A stretch of 64,000 bases of DNA from Candidatus Schekmanbacteria bacterium (lineage in GTDB: Bacteria; Schekmanbacteria; GWA2-38-11; J061), in NCBI GenBank assembly GCA_016219965.1, contig JACRJM010000003.1, positions 593,902-657,901 on the forward strand, given 5' to 3'. The translations under genes and the position numbers were made by a program. This document shows, in pieces, positions 1 through 9,169 of the stretch. The notes beneath the pieces were generated by a model. That model saw only the letters and a program-made list of their open reading frames with translations, had not been told where the DNA came from and did no database searches. The first letter of the stretch is position 1. Each line of letters starts with the position of its first letter.

Positions 1-1227
1 GCCATGTGCGTCAAAAGCTTTAAGAGGGGTGAGGAAGGAGATATGAGCCTCAATACATTCAAGAGGCTTCTCCCTGTCCTTCGCGAAGTCGAATATGTAA
101 ACCTTAACGGCATCGGTGAGCCACTGATGAACCCTGAATTCCTTGAGATTTTGAAGTTTGCCAAGGATAATATGAAAAAAACTTCTAAGACAGGGTTTAC
201 TACAAATGGGATGCTTCTTAATGGGGAGATAGCGGAAAAACTTGTCCTGGCAGGACTTGATAAGCTTGTAATTTCATTGGACAGTGTAGATCCTGAGAAT
301 TTTTCCGGCATAAGGGTAGGGGCCTGTTTCAAGCAGGTTGAATTGAATATAGATTCTTTAAATATGGCAAAAAAGAAACTTGGCAGGGAGAACCCCGTCC
401 TTGGATTTGAGCTTGTTGCCACAAAGGAAAACTTCCACGAAATACCTCAGGTTGTTGAATTTGCCCATAGGAAAGGGGCAAAGCTTTTAATATTTTCACA
501 TATATTTCCATACTCACCTGATATGAATTTAAAGAAGCTTTTCGAACCCCTGTCAAATGACTCCTTTGACATTTACAGGGATATAAAGGAGAAACTTAAG
601 GAGAAGGGATTAGATATAAAAAAATATGCAAATTTCAATTTTCTGCTCCTTAAACATAAAAAGGATGAATTGTCTGGGATTCTTTGGGACATAATGGATA
701 AGGCATTCAATGAAGCCAAGAAAAAAGAGCTGTTCCTCAATATACCGAGGCTGATAGAGATAGACGGGGACAAGATTTATGCTGAGGCTGCTAAGGTTTT
801 TTCTGATGCTTTAAAGCTTGCTTTAGAATATAATATTGAGCTGATTTACCCTCCTATAATTCCGGAATTTACAAGGGAGTGCAAATTTATAAAGGATGGG
901 ACCTGTTTTGTCGGATGGGACGGAGATGTTTCGACCTGTCTGCGTGTCCTCCATGAAAACAGGTATTTCGTAAATGGCTGCCAGAGGGAAACTTTCAGAA
1001 CGAGTTTTGGGAATATCAATGAGCAGGATATAATTGATATCTGGAAAGGGAAAAAATACAGCACATTAAGGGAAAAGGTTGCAAAGTTTGACTTTCCAAA
1101 CTGCCTTGACTGCTCGGCTTACGATTCCTGTGGATATTTTAAGGATAATTTCAACTATGATTGTTATGGAAATGAAGAACCCTGTGCGGACTGTCTATGG
1201 AGCAAGAAACTGCTCCATTGTTTGTAA
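1..1227 (+). CDS. Radical SAM/SPASM domain protein, 5'-truncated by the window edge
   Basis: Radical SAM enzyme; substrate unknown. The frame is open to base 1 and reads Ala-Met-Cys. That Cys is probably the last cysteine of the CxxxCxxC iron-sulfur motif, whose other cysteines lie upstream, so the ATG at 4 is unlikely to be the real start. The barrel continues with NGIGEPLMNPEF (the GGEP-like SAM-binding strand), TTNGML and ISLDS. The last 120 residues are Cys-rich (CKFIKDGTC, STCLRV, NCLDC, SCGYF, CADC), typical of a SPASM domain that holds auxiliary Fe-S clusters. Known SPASM enzymes modify peptides or mature cofactors and enzymes. No peptide substrate gene is visible downstream. The arsC-like gene follows after 22 nt and may be co-transcribed. 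Confidence 0.8.
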   Translation, partial: AMCVKSFKRGEEGDMSLNTFKRLLPVLREVEYVNLNGIGEPLMNPEFLEILKFAKDNMKKTSKTGFTTNGMLLNGEIAEKLVLAGLDKLVISLDSVDPENFSGIRVGACFKQVELNIDSLNMAKKKLGRENPVLGFELVATKENFHEIPQVVEFAHRKGAKLLIFSHIFPYSPDMNLKKLFEPLSNDSFDIYRDIKEKLKEKGLDIKKYANFNFLLLKHKKDELSGILWDIMDKAFNEAKKKELFLNIPRLIEIDGDKIYAEAAKVFSDALKLALEYNIELIYPPIIPEFTRECKFIKDGTCFVGWDGDVSTCLRVLHENRYFVNGCQRETFRTSFGNINEQDIIDIWKGKKYSTLREKVAKFDFPNCLDCSAYDSCGYFKDNFNYDCYGNEEPCADCLWSKKLLHCL

Positions 1228-1249
1228 ATTATTAAAATGCCTGTAAATT

Positions 1250-1696
1250 ATGAAAAAGAAAACGCGCATATTGTTTGCATGCACTAACAATTCCTGCCGG
1301 AGCCAGATGGCTGAAGGCATTGGGAGGGCTTTAGGCGGAGATACTGTAGAAGTCTTGAGTGCCGGTACGGTTCCAACATCAGTAAATCAGCTTGCCATAA
1401 AGGTAATGAAAGAGGTCGGCACTGACATCTCCGGACAGAGGTCGAAATCAATAGAAGAGATCAATCTTCAGGAAATAGACTATGTTGTCACTCTATGCGG
1501 GGATGCCCGTGATACATGTGCCATGATCCCGGTAGGTTCCTTTAAAAGACTTCATTGGGATATAATTGACCCTGCCTCTGCCCATGGGGGAGAGGAAGCA
1601 GTCCTTCATATCTTCAGGAGTGTAAGGGATGAACTTCGGAAAAGGATAGAGTTATTGATAAAGGAAACAGGGGGCTCCCAGCTTCCCCTTTTCTGA
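1250..1696 (+). CDS. arsC: Arsenate reductase, thioredoxin-coupled (LMW-PTP fold)
   Basis: Reduces arsenate to arsenite in the cytoplasm using an intramolecular disulfide relay that thioredoxin resets. The N-terminal P-loop CTNNSCR (residues 11-17, CX5R) is followed by SQMAEG. The second and third redox cysteines are in TLCGDARDTC, matching Cys82/Cys89 of Staphylococcus-type ArsC. HWDIIDPA carries the family's catalytic Asp-Pro. At 148 residues it has the usual family length. No arsenite efflux gene (arsB, acr3) or ArsR is adjacent, so it stands alone here or belongs to the radical SAM unit. A plain low-molecular-weight tyrosine phosphatase is less likely because the Cys pair is present. Confidence 0.9.
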   Translation: MKKKTRILFACTNNSCRSQMAEGIGRALGGDTVEVLSAGTVPTSVNQLAIKVMKEVGTDISGQRSKSIEEINLQEIDYVVTLCGDARDTCAMIPVGSFKRLHWDIIDPASAHGGEEAVLHIFRSVRDELRKRIELLIKETGGSQLPLF

Positions 1697-1738
1697 TTCC
1701 GGGGCACCTTGTTTAATACCATTTTACATCTCTTTGTC

Positions 1739-1768
1739 TTGACACAATAGACTATAGAAGGTTATATT
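1739..1768 (+). promoter_or_regulatory. Sigma-70-type promoter upstream of the MltD-like gene
   Basis: TTGACA at 1739-1744 and TATATT at 1763-1768 are separated by 18 nt. The ATG of the transglycosylase gene is at 1812, behind an AAGGGGAG Shine-Dalgarno. Both hexamers are near consensus; no start-site data are available. Confidence 0.55.
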
Positions 1769-1811
1769 TATCAGGTAACGCAGGGGGGGTAGTTATATTT
1801 AAGGGGAGAGA

Positions 1812-3755
1812 ATGCGCAAATTTTCACTGCTATTGATAATTTTGATCCTCTTGACAGGGGGTTGTGCCTGGGAAAAGCTTTCATCAGATTATTGGGATAA
1901 TAACAAGGTCTATGTTTTAGAAGGGCCGCCTTTGCCTCCTGCCGATTATGAATCTGACATAGCTGAAGCTGACTCCAATGATTTGCAGGTTGACACAGAG
2001 CCTGTTCCTGAAGTTACACTCCCTGAAAATCCGCCCAACAAGGAATTGGAAGAGCTCTTTGTCTCTTCAGATGAGTTCTACAATAAAGGTGTCAAATTTA
2101 CACAAGAGGGAAAGTGGGAACTTGCAGAGGATGAATTCGAGAACGCACTCGAATTGCTTCAAAACTCTGAACTTAAGGACAACTATCCTGATGAAGTAAA
2201 TAACTTCTATAACCAGCTATCCCGGAATGTGCTTGATATACTGGAAAAGAAAGAATCAGAAGATGTTAAGACACGTGAAGAGATTCTTCTTGCAAGGATA
2301 AGAGCAAAACCCGAGGAAGAGAGGACAATCAGGGAAAAGGTAATGCTTGACTTCAAGGAAATAGACTATGATCTCCCTTTGGAGATAAATGATAAAGTGA
2401 TCAAGTATATTGAATTTTTTTCAACTGACGTAAAAAGTAAGTTTCAGACATGGCTTTCAAGGTCAAATGCCTATCTTCCCATACTTAGAAAAATCCTTAA
2501 AGAAGAAGGCCTCCCCCTTGACCTTGCCTATCTTCCCCTTATAGAAAGTGGTTTTAATACAAGGGCTTATTCTAAGGCAAGGGCTGGTGGAATGTGGCAG
2601 TTCATTCCCGGTACAGGGAAAAAATATGGTCTTGATATTAATTGGTGGGTTGATGAACGCCGTGACTTTGAAAAATCAACACACAGCGCTGCGGCATATT
2701 TAAAATTTCTTTACGAGTCATTCGGCTCATGGTATCTGGCCCTTGCAAGCTATAATGCAGGAGAGGGGAGGGTTGCAAAATCCATCCAGAGTCAGGATAC
2801 AGCAGATTTCTGGTCGCTGCGTCTTCCCCGGGAGACCATGAACTATGTACCAGCTTTTATAGCCTCTGTAATTGTGGCAAAAAACCCACAGCGTTACGGA
2901 CTGGAGGTGGAATATGAAAAGCCCCTTGAGTATGATACTATAACGCTTGACCGTCCTATAGATCTTGATTCTGCCGCAAAATGCGCAGAAACAGAAAAGG
3001 AAGAGATCAAACACCTTAACCCTGAAATAACTTACTGGTCAACACCGCCTGTTGCGAGCTATCAGCTCCGCATTCCGGGTGGGAAATCTGAAGTATTCGC
3101 TAAAAATTTTGAAGAAATAAAAGACTCCTTCAGTCTTGCCTTTGTAAAATATACAGTTCAGAAGAATGAAACCCTGAAATCTATCTCCCGCAAATTTGGC
3201 GTTCCTTCTGAAGCAATAATTGCGGCAAACCATATAAAGAAGCCTTCAACGATACTTGCGGGTACACAAATATTAGTTCCAAACAAATGGGCAGGTCAGG
3301 GGAAAAAGACTACAGCCTATGCTTCTTCTTCTCCGGTTAAAGGAAAGAAAGGTGAGCTTTCAGTCCACACTGTAAGAAATGGCGACACTTTATTTGATCT
3401 TGCCCGCGCCTACGGAACATCAACGGAAAGTATAATGAAATGGAATAATCTTAAGTCATCAGCCCTTTCATTAAATCAGAAACTCAAGATTTATTCTGGA
3501 ACAAAAGCGGGAGAGTCGCAAAAAACTGCAACTAAAGTTGCAAGCAGCAAACAGGCAGCAAAGACAAAGCAGGATAATTATATCCTTCACAGTGTCAAAA
3601 AAGGAGAAACACTTTCCGTCATAGCAAAGAAATATGGTGTTACAATTCCTAAGATTATGCAGTGGAATAAGATTAAATCTGCAACAAGCATCCAGCCAAG
3701 CCAGAAGATAATCATCTATCCTAACTTAGTGAGCTCGCTCGAAAGAGACGGATGA
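1812..3755 (+). CDS. mltD: Membrane-bound lytic murein transglycosylase D-like lipoprotein with three LysM repeats
   Basis: Cleaves peptidoglycan glycan strands to 1,6-anhydromuropeptides at the inner face of the outer membrane. The signal peptide ends in a lipobox (TGGC, lipidated Cys18). An acidic, partly helical linker precedes a GH23/SLT domain at about residues 225-345. The SLT domain contains the catalytic Glu in PLIESGFN, then GGMWQFIPGTG and ALASYNAGEGRV. Three LysM modules follow at about 445-490, 518-562 and 592-637, each with the (K/N)GDTL or KGETL signature. Its 647 residues are longer than E. coli MltD because of the N-terminal helical region. The start is set by AAGGGGAG just upstream. 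It faces the convergent antiporter gene with only a 7-nt gap. Confidence 0.92.
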   Translation: MRKFSLLLIILILLTGGCAWEKLSSDYWDNNKVYVLEGPPLPPADYESDIAEADSNDLQVDTEPVPEVTLPENPPNKELEELFVSSDEFYNKGVKFTQEGKWELAEDEFENALELLQNSELKDNYPDEVNNFYNQLSRNVLDILEKKESEDVKTREEILLARIRAKPEEERTIREKVMLDFKEIDYDLPLEINDKVIKYIEFFSTDVKSKFQTWLSRSNAYLPILRKILKEEGLPLDLAYLPLIESGFNTRAYSKARAGGMWQFIPGTGKKYGLDINWWVDERRDFEKSTHSAAAYLKFLYESFGSWYLALASYNAGEGRVAKSIQSQDTADFWSLRLPRETMNYVPAFIASVIVAKNPQRYGLEVEYEKPLEYDTITLDRPIDLDSAAKCAETEKEEIKHLNPEITYWSTPPVASYQLRIPGGKSEVFAKNFEEIKDSFSLAFVKYTVQKNETLKSISRKFGVPSEAIIAANHIKKPSTILAGTQILVPNKWAGQGKKTTAYASSSPVKGKKGELSVHTVRNGDTLFDLARAYGTSTESIMKWNNLKSSALSLNQKLKIYSGTKAGESQKTATKVASSKQAAKTKQDNYILHSVKKGETLSVIAKKYGVTIPKIMQWNKIKSATSIQPSQKIIIYPNLVSSLERDG

Positions 3756-3762
3756 AATATCT

Positions 3763-4962
3763 TTATTGATTTTCCCTGAAGCTTATCTTTATCAGCGGCG
3801 GGGTTACTAGCGTTGTAACCATCACCATTATTACGACAGCACTGAAGATGGAATCGTCTAAGACTCCAATCTGTTTTCCGATTGAGGCAAAAATCAGTCC
3901 AACTTCTCCTCTTGGAACCATTGCGAATCCTACGCATAATCGGTTTATCCCCTTGCCGACAGCAAATCCGCAGACCTGTTTTCCTGCAAAGGCTGCGAGA
4001 GTTATTCCAGCCGCAACACCAAGGACTTTCATATCAGTGAATGTTTGAAGATTAACCTGTACCCCCATAAGGACAAAAAATATTGGGACAAGGAATCCTG
4101 AGATAGGTTTAATGATGTCTGTTAATGGTTCGTCTGTTCTGAAACGAGAAAAATGCACTTCATCGAGGATAAGACCTGCGGCAAAAGCGCCAACAATAGG
4201 TGCAAGCCCTATCATGCTCGCAATATAAGAAAAGATAAAAGCTGTGCTCAAAGCAAAGACAAGCTTTGTCCCGTCAACCTTCATCTTTGCAACATATTTT
4301 GTAAGTATTGGGGCGGCTTTAATCCCTATCAATATTCCGAGACAAATGAAGATTACTGACTTAGCAGTTATTAGGAGAACGGATGAAACACTTATGGTTC
4401 CGGATATTACAATTCCAGTGACTACACTTAAGATGACGAGCCCCATTACATCATCTATTACTGCGGCGCCAAGCACGATCTTTGCCTCTTTTGATGAAAT
4501 CTTCCGGAGGTCTTTAAATACCCTTGCAGTAATTCCTACACTTGTGGCGCATAAAATTGCGCCAATGAAAATATGCAGATTGGTGCTGCCTGAAGGATAA
4601 AAATAGAGGCTGACAAAGTAACCAAGTATAAATGGGGCAATAACACCTACGGTAGCAACCCAGAGCGATGTCCAGCCCACCTTCATCATTTCGCCGAGGT
4701 TGGACTCAAGTCCCACTTCAAAAAGCAGAATTACAACTCCTATCCTTGAAAGAATGTCAATATAGGGGTCATGAGCAATTGGTTTGAAAAAATCTATACC
4801 TGTAAAGTAAGGGAGATTTCCTATTAGAATGCCGGCTAAAAGTTCGCCCAGAACAGCCGGCTGCTTGATTTTTTCAAATAATTCACCGCCAATTTTGGCT
4901 GCCACCAGGATTATAACAAGCCATAACAATATCGGGGTTACAGGGTCAATATGGGTATCCAT
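3763..4962 (-). CDS. Cation:proton antiporter, CPA2 family (Na+/H+ or K+/H+)
   Basis: Integral membrane antiporter of about 399 residues with roughly 12 predicted hydrophobic spans. It has the CPA2 hallmarks [12 protein letters not shown] near the N terminus, an unwound-helix region [11 protein letters not shown], and [16 protein letters not shown], whose adjacent Asp pair is the ion-binding motif of electrogenic NapA/NhaA-type exchangers. No RCK/TrkA_N regulatory domain follows, unlike KefB/KefC. The ATG at 4962 overlaps the stop of the ABC ATPase gene by one base; a TTG one codon earlier is also possible. It is the last gene of the minus-strand metal/redox operon, which hints at coupling ion exchange to that system. 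The transported ion cannot be told from sequence. Confidence 0.85.
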   Translation of the reverse strand: MDTHIDPVTPILLWLVIILVAAKIGGELFEKIKQPAVLGELLAGILIGNLPYFTGIDFFKPIAHDPYIDILSRIGVVILLFEVGLESNLGEMMKVGWTSLWVATVGVIAPFILGYFVSLYFYPSGSTNLHIFIGAILCATSVGITARVFKDLRKISSKEAKIVLGAAVIDDVMGLVILSVVTGIVISGTISVSSVLLITAKSVIFICLGILIGIKAAPILTKYVAKMKVDGTKLVFALSTAFIFSYIASMIGLAPIVGAFAAGLILDEVHFSRFRTDEPLTDIIKPISGFLVPIFFVLMGVQVNLQTFTDMKVLGVAAGITLAAFAGKQVCGFAVGKGINRLCVGFAMVPRGEVGLIFASIGKQIGVLDDSIFSAVVIMVMVTTLVTPPLIKISFRENQ

Positions 4963-5633
4963 CAATTTTCTTTTATCTTTCCATCGAGGATGACTATTTT
5001 CCGGCTTGCGTGCGTTGCATTTTCAGGGTTGTGCGTCACCATTATAATTGTATGCCCATGTTTATTCAACGTATCAAATACAGCCATAATCTCATTGCTT
5101 GTGCCTGTATCGAGGTTTCCAGTGGGTTCATCTGCAAGGATTATTGGCGGATCGTTAACAATAGCTCTTGCGATTGCCACCCGCTCCTGTTCGCCCCCTG
5201 AAAGCTGGTTCGGGAGTCTTTCAATCTTTTTTTCCAGCCCGACCTTTGCCAGCACCCGGAGGGCTTTATCAGATTTTTCAGCTTTGCTCCCTTTCTGTAT
5301 GGCAAGGGGGAGCATTACGTTCTCTATGACATTAAGATAGGGGATAAGATTAAAATCCTGAAATACAAAACCAAGATACTCGCTTCTGTAGGCTGCTATC
5401 TGCTCATTGGAAAGAGAATATATGTCCATCTCATCAATGAGAACATTTCCCCCGGAAGGGTGATTCAAGCCTCCCAAAACAGAAAGGAGCGTGCTTTTGC
5501 CGGAGCCTGACTGTCCCATTATGGATACAAACTCTCCGTCATCGATTGTTACGTTTACTCCGTTAAGAGCAAACACCTCCTCGTGACTGCCTGTGTATTT
5601 TTTCTTAATGTTTTTAATTTCAATAAAATTCAT
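4962..5633 (-). CDS. ABC transporter ATP-binding protein, MacB/LolD type
   Basis: Cytoplasmic ATPase partner of the FtsX-type permease encoded just upstream. Walker [10 protein letters not shown] at residues 40-48, signature [14 protein letters not shown], Walker [13 protein letters not shown] and a switch His in VTHN are all intact. The 223-residue length is that of the LolD/MacB/FtsE class, whose members usually power mechanotransmission or extrusion across the envelope rather than uptake. The start at 5633 is chosen because the family begins with a short strand before its Walker A, and because the upstream permease stop (5635-5637) sits immediately before it. An in-frame upstream extension would overlap the permease by about 80 nt. 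Confidence 0.9.
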   Translation of the reverse strand: MNFIEIKNIKKKYTGSHEEVFALNGVNVTIDDGEFVSIMGQSGSGKSTLLSVLGGLNHPSGGNVLIDEMDIYSLSNEQIAAYRSEYLGFVFQDFNLIPYLNVIENVMLPLAIQKGSKAEKSDKALRVLAKVGLEKKIERLPNQLSGGEQERVAIARAIVNDPPIILADEPTGNLDTGTSNEIMAVFDTLNKHGHTIIMVTHNPENATHASRKIVILDGKIKEN

Positions 5634-5634
5634 A

Positions 5635-6888
5635 TCATAATGACCTAAGTGCGGCTGATGGGTCAAGCCTTGAAGCCTTTCTCGCCGGATAATAGCTTGC
5701 AAGGATTCCTGCGACAATAGAAAGTCCTACTGAGCTTAGGGCGAGATATGGGTTAAAGGAAATACCTCCTCCTGAAAAATCCTTCAACGCAGTCATAACA
5801 ATGTAGGCTGCTCCTATGCCGGCAGCATAACCAATTATGCCCGCAATGGCTCCCACAGTAACTGCTTCAATAAGGAATATATGCATTATACTTTTCTGCT
5901 GGAACCCTATGGCTCTGAATATTCCTATCTCTCGTTTTCTTTCATTTACAGAGCCCATCATTGTAACAAAAACAAGGAGCGTTCCCACAAGTATAACTAC
6001 ACCGGAAATACCGGCAGCAAAATTTCTGAAGTGATCGAGCGTTTCTATTCTCCCCCGCACAACCTCTTTTAAAGCTGTTACCCTTGCCTGCGGGAGGATC
6101 CCTGATATCTGTGAAACGATATCCTCTATAGGGCAGTTGTAACAGTAAGCACTTATTTCAATTAAAGAGATTTTTCCGTCTTTCCCGAGGATTTTCTGCG
6201 CAAAGGGGAGGCTTGTGAATATCATCATGTCATCCTGTGAACCGGTCTCCTCAAGAACTACAGATGAATAGAGACGAAAGTCTTTTCCCGGTATATCCTC
6301 TCCGGGAGATATTCCAAGTTTGCGGGCAGCTTCGTATCCTATAATAGCAGCATTTTCAACGCGCATGTCAGATAGTATGACAGGTTCTCCGTTATTTTGC
6401 GGAATGTCGGCGCTGGTGCCCTCCATATCCATATCGTGTTCAGGCATAGGTGCTTTATAATTTGGAGAGGCTTTTCTCCACCATCTCTTAAGTCTCAGTT
6501 CCTCTTCAAAGTCAATCCCTGCTATCGGTACATTTATACCGGCAAAATTTACTACTCCTATTATCTTGGGGGCTATAATACTTATGTTCCTGCTGTTTTC
6601 AATATTACGGATCTTGTCAAGAACGGCTTCATCCATTTCTTTTTTTTCGAGAGACATCTCGCCTAAAGCAATACCTCCGTAGCTTAAGGTAAGGCCGTCA
6701 GACTTTGGGATTACAATGATGTTTGCTCCGTATTCATCAAGTTTCCGTCCCAGGCTTTCTCCCATTTTCTCGGTTACAGTTACAAGTGTTACTACGGTAG
6801 ATACAGCAACAAGAAGTCCAAGTATTATGAAGAAAGTTTTTCCTTTTCTTCTTTTCAGATTTTCAAATGCTATGTCTCTAAGTCTCAT
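5635..6888 (-). CDS. ABC transporter permease, MacB/FtsX family
   Basis: Inner-membrane permease of 417 residues in the type VII ABC (mechanotransmitter) arrangement. One N-terminal membrane segment (about 17-38) is followed by a periplasmic MacB_PCD-like domain of about 230 residues. Three C-terminal spans of the FtsX domain begin near AAGISGVVILVGTLLVFVTM. The region ERKREIGIFRAIGF is the cytoplasmic loop that contacts the ATPase. The periplasmic domain has a stretch rich in Met, His and Asp (MPEHDMDMEG) and a CYNC pair, which might bind metal. The ATG overlaps the stop of the HMA gene upstream (ATGA). Related FtsX-type permeases are found beside DUF2318 proteins in bacterial iron-uptake loci of the FTR1/P19 kind. 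Confidence 0.88.
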   Translation of the reverse strand: MRLRDIAFENLKRRKGKTFFIILGLLVAVSTVVTLVTVTEKMGESLGRKLDEYGANIIVIPKSDGLTLSYGGIALGEMSLEKKEMDEAVLDKIRNIENSRNISIIAPKIIGVVNFAGINVPIAGIDFEEELRLKRWWRKASPNYKAPMPEHDMDMEGTSADIPQNNGEPVILSDMRVENAAIIGYEAARKLGISPGEDIPGKDFRLYSSVVLEETGSQDDMMIFTSLPFAQKILGKDGKISLIEISAYCYNCPIEDIVSQISGILPQARVTALKEVVRGRIETLDHFRNFAAGISGVVILVGTLLVFVTMMGSVNERKREIGIFRAIGFQQKSIMHIFLIEAVTVGAIAGIIGYAAGIGAAYIVMTALKDFSGGGISFNPYLALSSVGLSIVAGILASYYPARKASRLDPSAALRSL

Positions 6889-7280
6889 CCTTCTGCACGC
6901 TCCTTAACAATCAACACTTCTCCTTTATAACCGCCTGTACCTGCCTTTGCTATTGCAGCTACGAATTGCTGAGGATCAGTCCTCTTGCTGTCAAAATATA
7001 CAAGTGCGCTGTTGGTTGACAAATCAACGTCAGCTTTTATGACACCGGGTACGCTTTCTATGGCTGCCTTAACTCTTGGAGGGCACGACGGACAGTAGAG
7101 TCCGTCTATCTTAAGGGTCGCAAGACTGTATGACTTTAATTCATTTACTTTATAAAGGTAAAATCCTGCTGATGCAAAAAGGATTAAAGCCACTGCAAGG
7201 GATATAACTCTTGCAGTAGTGTTTTTTTTGCCTTTGCCGGTGTTTAAAACCTTTGCTCGCTTTTCAGGGTAATGTATCAT
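6885..7280 (-). CDS. Membrane-anchored heavy-metal-associated (HMA) domain protein
   Basis: 131 residues: a basic N terminus, one membrane span (about 24-43) and an HMA/MerP-like domain (about 53-125). The domain starts LKIDGLYCPSCPPRV, with the paired cysteines of the CxxC metal site, and continues ESVPGVIKADVDL. HMA domains bind Cu(I), Zn(II), Hg(II) or similar soft metals. The tyrosine before the first Cys and the proline-rich loop differ from the usual GMTCxxC of copper chaperones and resemble mercury or unknown-metal variants. Topology suggests a periplasmic domain. It overlaps the ABC permease gene by 4 nt, so the two are translationally coupled. Metal identity is not determinable here. 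Confidence 0.82.
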   Translation of the reverse strand: MIHYPEKRAKVLNTGKGKKNTTARVISLAVALILFASAGFYLYKVNELKSYSLATLKIDGLYCPSCPPRVKAAIESVPGVIKADVDLSTNSALVYFDSKRTDPQQFVAAIAKAGTGGYKGEVLIVKERAEG

Positions 7281-7294
7281 TTCAAGAATTTAAC

Positions 7295-7777
7295 TTACTG
7301 AAAGTAAAAAGCTCCTTCCTCAATGTTCTTCCTCAGGATTACCAGATTTTTTCCATTAATCTTTCTGTCAAGAGGAGCAGGATTACATCCACCCTTAACT
7401 TCATTGATTTTGGAAGATGGGAATGTCTGTCCACAGCGCCTGCAAACCATTAAATCGCCATTCTGATAATATCCAAGTTTCCACCTGAAACATACATCGC
7501 AGGTGTCAAAGGCGGCCCTTATCGCCCCGTCTGAGCTTTTAACTATGAAGAAGCGTACAGGAGAGGTTCCTTTATTATAAATAAAATAATGGACTTTCCC
7601 GTCTGAAACTTTGTCAACTGGGTATGTGAAATCCGCCCCATCTGCAAGTTCAACCTTTTCAAATTGCGTTATGTCGAGGGGCGGGACATTTGGTCCTGCT
7701 GTTGTTGCCTTCCATGGGGAAAGAAACATCAGAACTCCCGCAACAAATAAAATAGCAAATAACTTATTTTTTCCCAT
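7295..7777 (-). CDS. DUF2318 Cys-rich membrane-associated protein
   Basis: 160 residues with an N-terminal signal/anchor (KLFAILFVAGVLMFL). The C-terminal half has the DUF2318 signature: CDVC, then CRRCGQTF, then GGCNPAPL, three Cys clusters expected to bind an iron-sulfur cluster or metal. Members occur as separate proteins, or fused to FTR1-type iron permeases, in iron-uptake loci together with MacB-like ABC transporters; that fits the following genes. The ATG at 7777 is chosen because an AAGGAG ribosome site lies 8 nt upstream; longer in-frame versions lack one. No FTR1 permease or P19 protein is present in this window. Confidence 0.85.
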   Translation of the reverse strand: MGKNKLFAILFVAGVLMFLSPWKATTAGPNVPPLDITQFEKVELADGADFTYPVDKVSDGKVHYFIYNKGTSPVRFFIVKSSDGAIRAAFDTCDVCFRWKLGYYQNGDLMVCRRCGQTFPSSKINEVKGGCNPAPLDRKINGKNLVILRKNIEEGAFYFQ

Positions 7778-7788
7778 ATTGTATCTCC

Positions 7789-8727
7789 TTAGCTTTTTGA
7801 GCAGCATGAGCCGCCACATCCTTTTGTTGATCCTCCACTATCTTTTGCCTGAAGAATTTCCGGGTTGTATATCTGAATGTCTGCAGCATCCTCTATCTCT
7901 GTAAGCCATGCCTGAAAAAGATCTCCTTTTTTGCTGTCCGGCGTATCCTTTGGAAACACTTTGGAGGTTAGAAACTTTTCCAGCATAATGTTCTTTCCGA
8001 CATCATTGCGAAAATCGTCAAAGCTCCTTCCATCTTCTTTTAGACTTGCATTGAGGCTTTCCATATTCATGTTATATTGCTTGAGAATACTGTCTATCTG
8101 CTGATTGATTTCTGCATCAGAAACCTGTATTTTTTCCTTTTCAAGTACATCATTTATCAGCATCTCAGTTATCATTTCATCAGCGAGATCTCCTGTTAAG
8201 CTGAGTTTTTGCTCCTCGGTGAGCATTGGAAGCTTATTCTGTTTTTTTATAATGTTTATTGTGTTAAAAAGTTTTTTGTTGAATTCCTCGTTAGTTACCC
8301 TCTTTCCGTTTACTGCCATTGTATAATTCGCTGAAAACTCTTTTCTCTTTGCAGCTTCTCCGGCAAGGGTTTTTTCATCTTTAAGTTTTACTAGAGTTGC
8401 CTTGTAATTGCCTGCTTTGGCAACTCTATCAATAAGCTCTTTTGTTGATATCTTAGAGGGATTGAATATGATGGAAGCATTCTCTCTTGCAAGGCTGACA
8501 TAAACCTTCTCAGTTTTTCCTGGGATAGAAAGGGCAGTTTTTATTTTTTCAACACAACTTCCGCACGTCATTCCTTCTATTTTTAATAAGGCTTCATTCT
8601 TCCCGATTAGTTCCTCCTGTGCTGAAGCTTCAGACTCAGGAAAGCCCTTTAACGTTATTGCCTGCCTAAGAACCAAGAGCGCAGTAATAAACAGTATTGC
8701 TATTATAACGATATTTTTTTTGTTCAT
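7789..8727 (-). CDS. HMA domain fused to a SurA_N-like chaperone domain, Cys-rich tail
   Basis: 312 residues in an unusual order. A membrane anchor (about 5-22) comes first. An HMA domain with GMTCGSCVEKI follows (about 47-115). Next is a helical region similar to SurA/trigger-type N-terminal chaperone domains (about 135-285: TMAVNGKRVTNEEFNKKL, then a helix pair around EMITEMLINDVLEKEKIQVSD). The tail ends CGGSCCSKS, with three cysteines at 304, 308 and 309. No parvulin isomerase domain is present. A role in delivering a metal to, or holding, an exported client such as the neighbouring cytochrome c is an inference. The gene lies directly against the cytochrome gene and just before the DUF2318 gene. 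Confidence 0.8.
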   Translation of the reverse strand: MNKKNIVIIAILFITALLVLRQAITLKGFPESEASAQEELIGKNEALLKIEGMTCGSCVEKIKTALSIPGKTEKVYVSLARENASIIFNPSKISTKELIDRVAKAGNYKATLVKLKDEKTLAGEAAKRKEFSANYTMAVNGKRVTNEEFNKKLFNTINIIKKQNKLPMLTEEQKLSLTGDLADEMITEMLINDVLEKEKIQVSDAEINQQIDSILKQYNMNMESLNASLKEDGRSFDDFRNDVGKNIMLEKFLTSKVFPKDTPDSKKGDLFQAWLTEIEDAADIQIYNPEILQAKDSGGSTKGCGGSCCSKS

Positions 8728-9138
8728 TTACTTTTTCTCCGGAACAGAAAACTTTCTTATGTGATTTACCAGATCCCATATCTCGCTTTCCTTCAGTTTA
8801 TCCTTCCATGAAGGCATGGGTCCTTTGCCTGTTGAGATCTTCCAGAAAATTTCTCCATCTGTCATTTCGTCCATCATTTCTTTGTCAGTGAAGTTTGACG
8901 GTTTAACCGTAAGGTTTGCTCCTACCACACCTTTGCCATCGCCCTTCTCGCCATGACATATAACGCACTTTTCCTTATAAGTTTTTGCCCCTCTTTCAAT
9001 TGAAGTTGTATCCGCCTGTATGGGATTTTTAATCGCCTTTACATTGTCCGGAGCTATCCACCCCATATTATGGGAATATGCGAGGGTTGTAATTGTTAAC
9101 AGTATTATTGATGAAACCATTAAATGCTTAGATTTCAT
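8728..9138 (-). CDS. Monoheme class I cytochrome c, exported
   Basis: Periplasmic electron carrier of 136 residues. The signal peptide (KHLMVSSIILLTITTLAYS) precedes a cytochrome c fold with one CVICH heme site (CxxCH) followed by GEKGDGKG, and a distal Met ligand candidate in GKGPMPSWK. The C-terminal helix ESEIWDLVNHIRKF is typical of cytochrome c mono- and diheme families. The start at 9138 was chosen since it gives a normal signal peptide and has GGGAG upstream; an in-frame start at 9213 would overlap the preceding gene. In this operon it probably feeds or drains electrons for the metal proteins; no oxidase or reductase is adjacent. Confidence 0.88.
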   Translation of the reverse strand: MKSKHLMVSSIILLTITTLAYSHNMGWIAPDNVKAIKNPIQADTTSIERGAKTYKEKCVICHGEKGDGKGVVGANLTVKPSNFTDKEMMDEMTDGEIFWKISTGKGPMPSWKDKLKESEIWDLVNHIRKFSVPEKK

Positions 9139-9169
9139 GGCTATTTTTCTCCCTTTTATTTTAGAAAAA

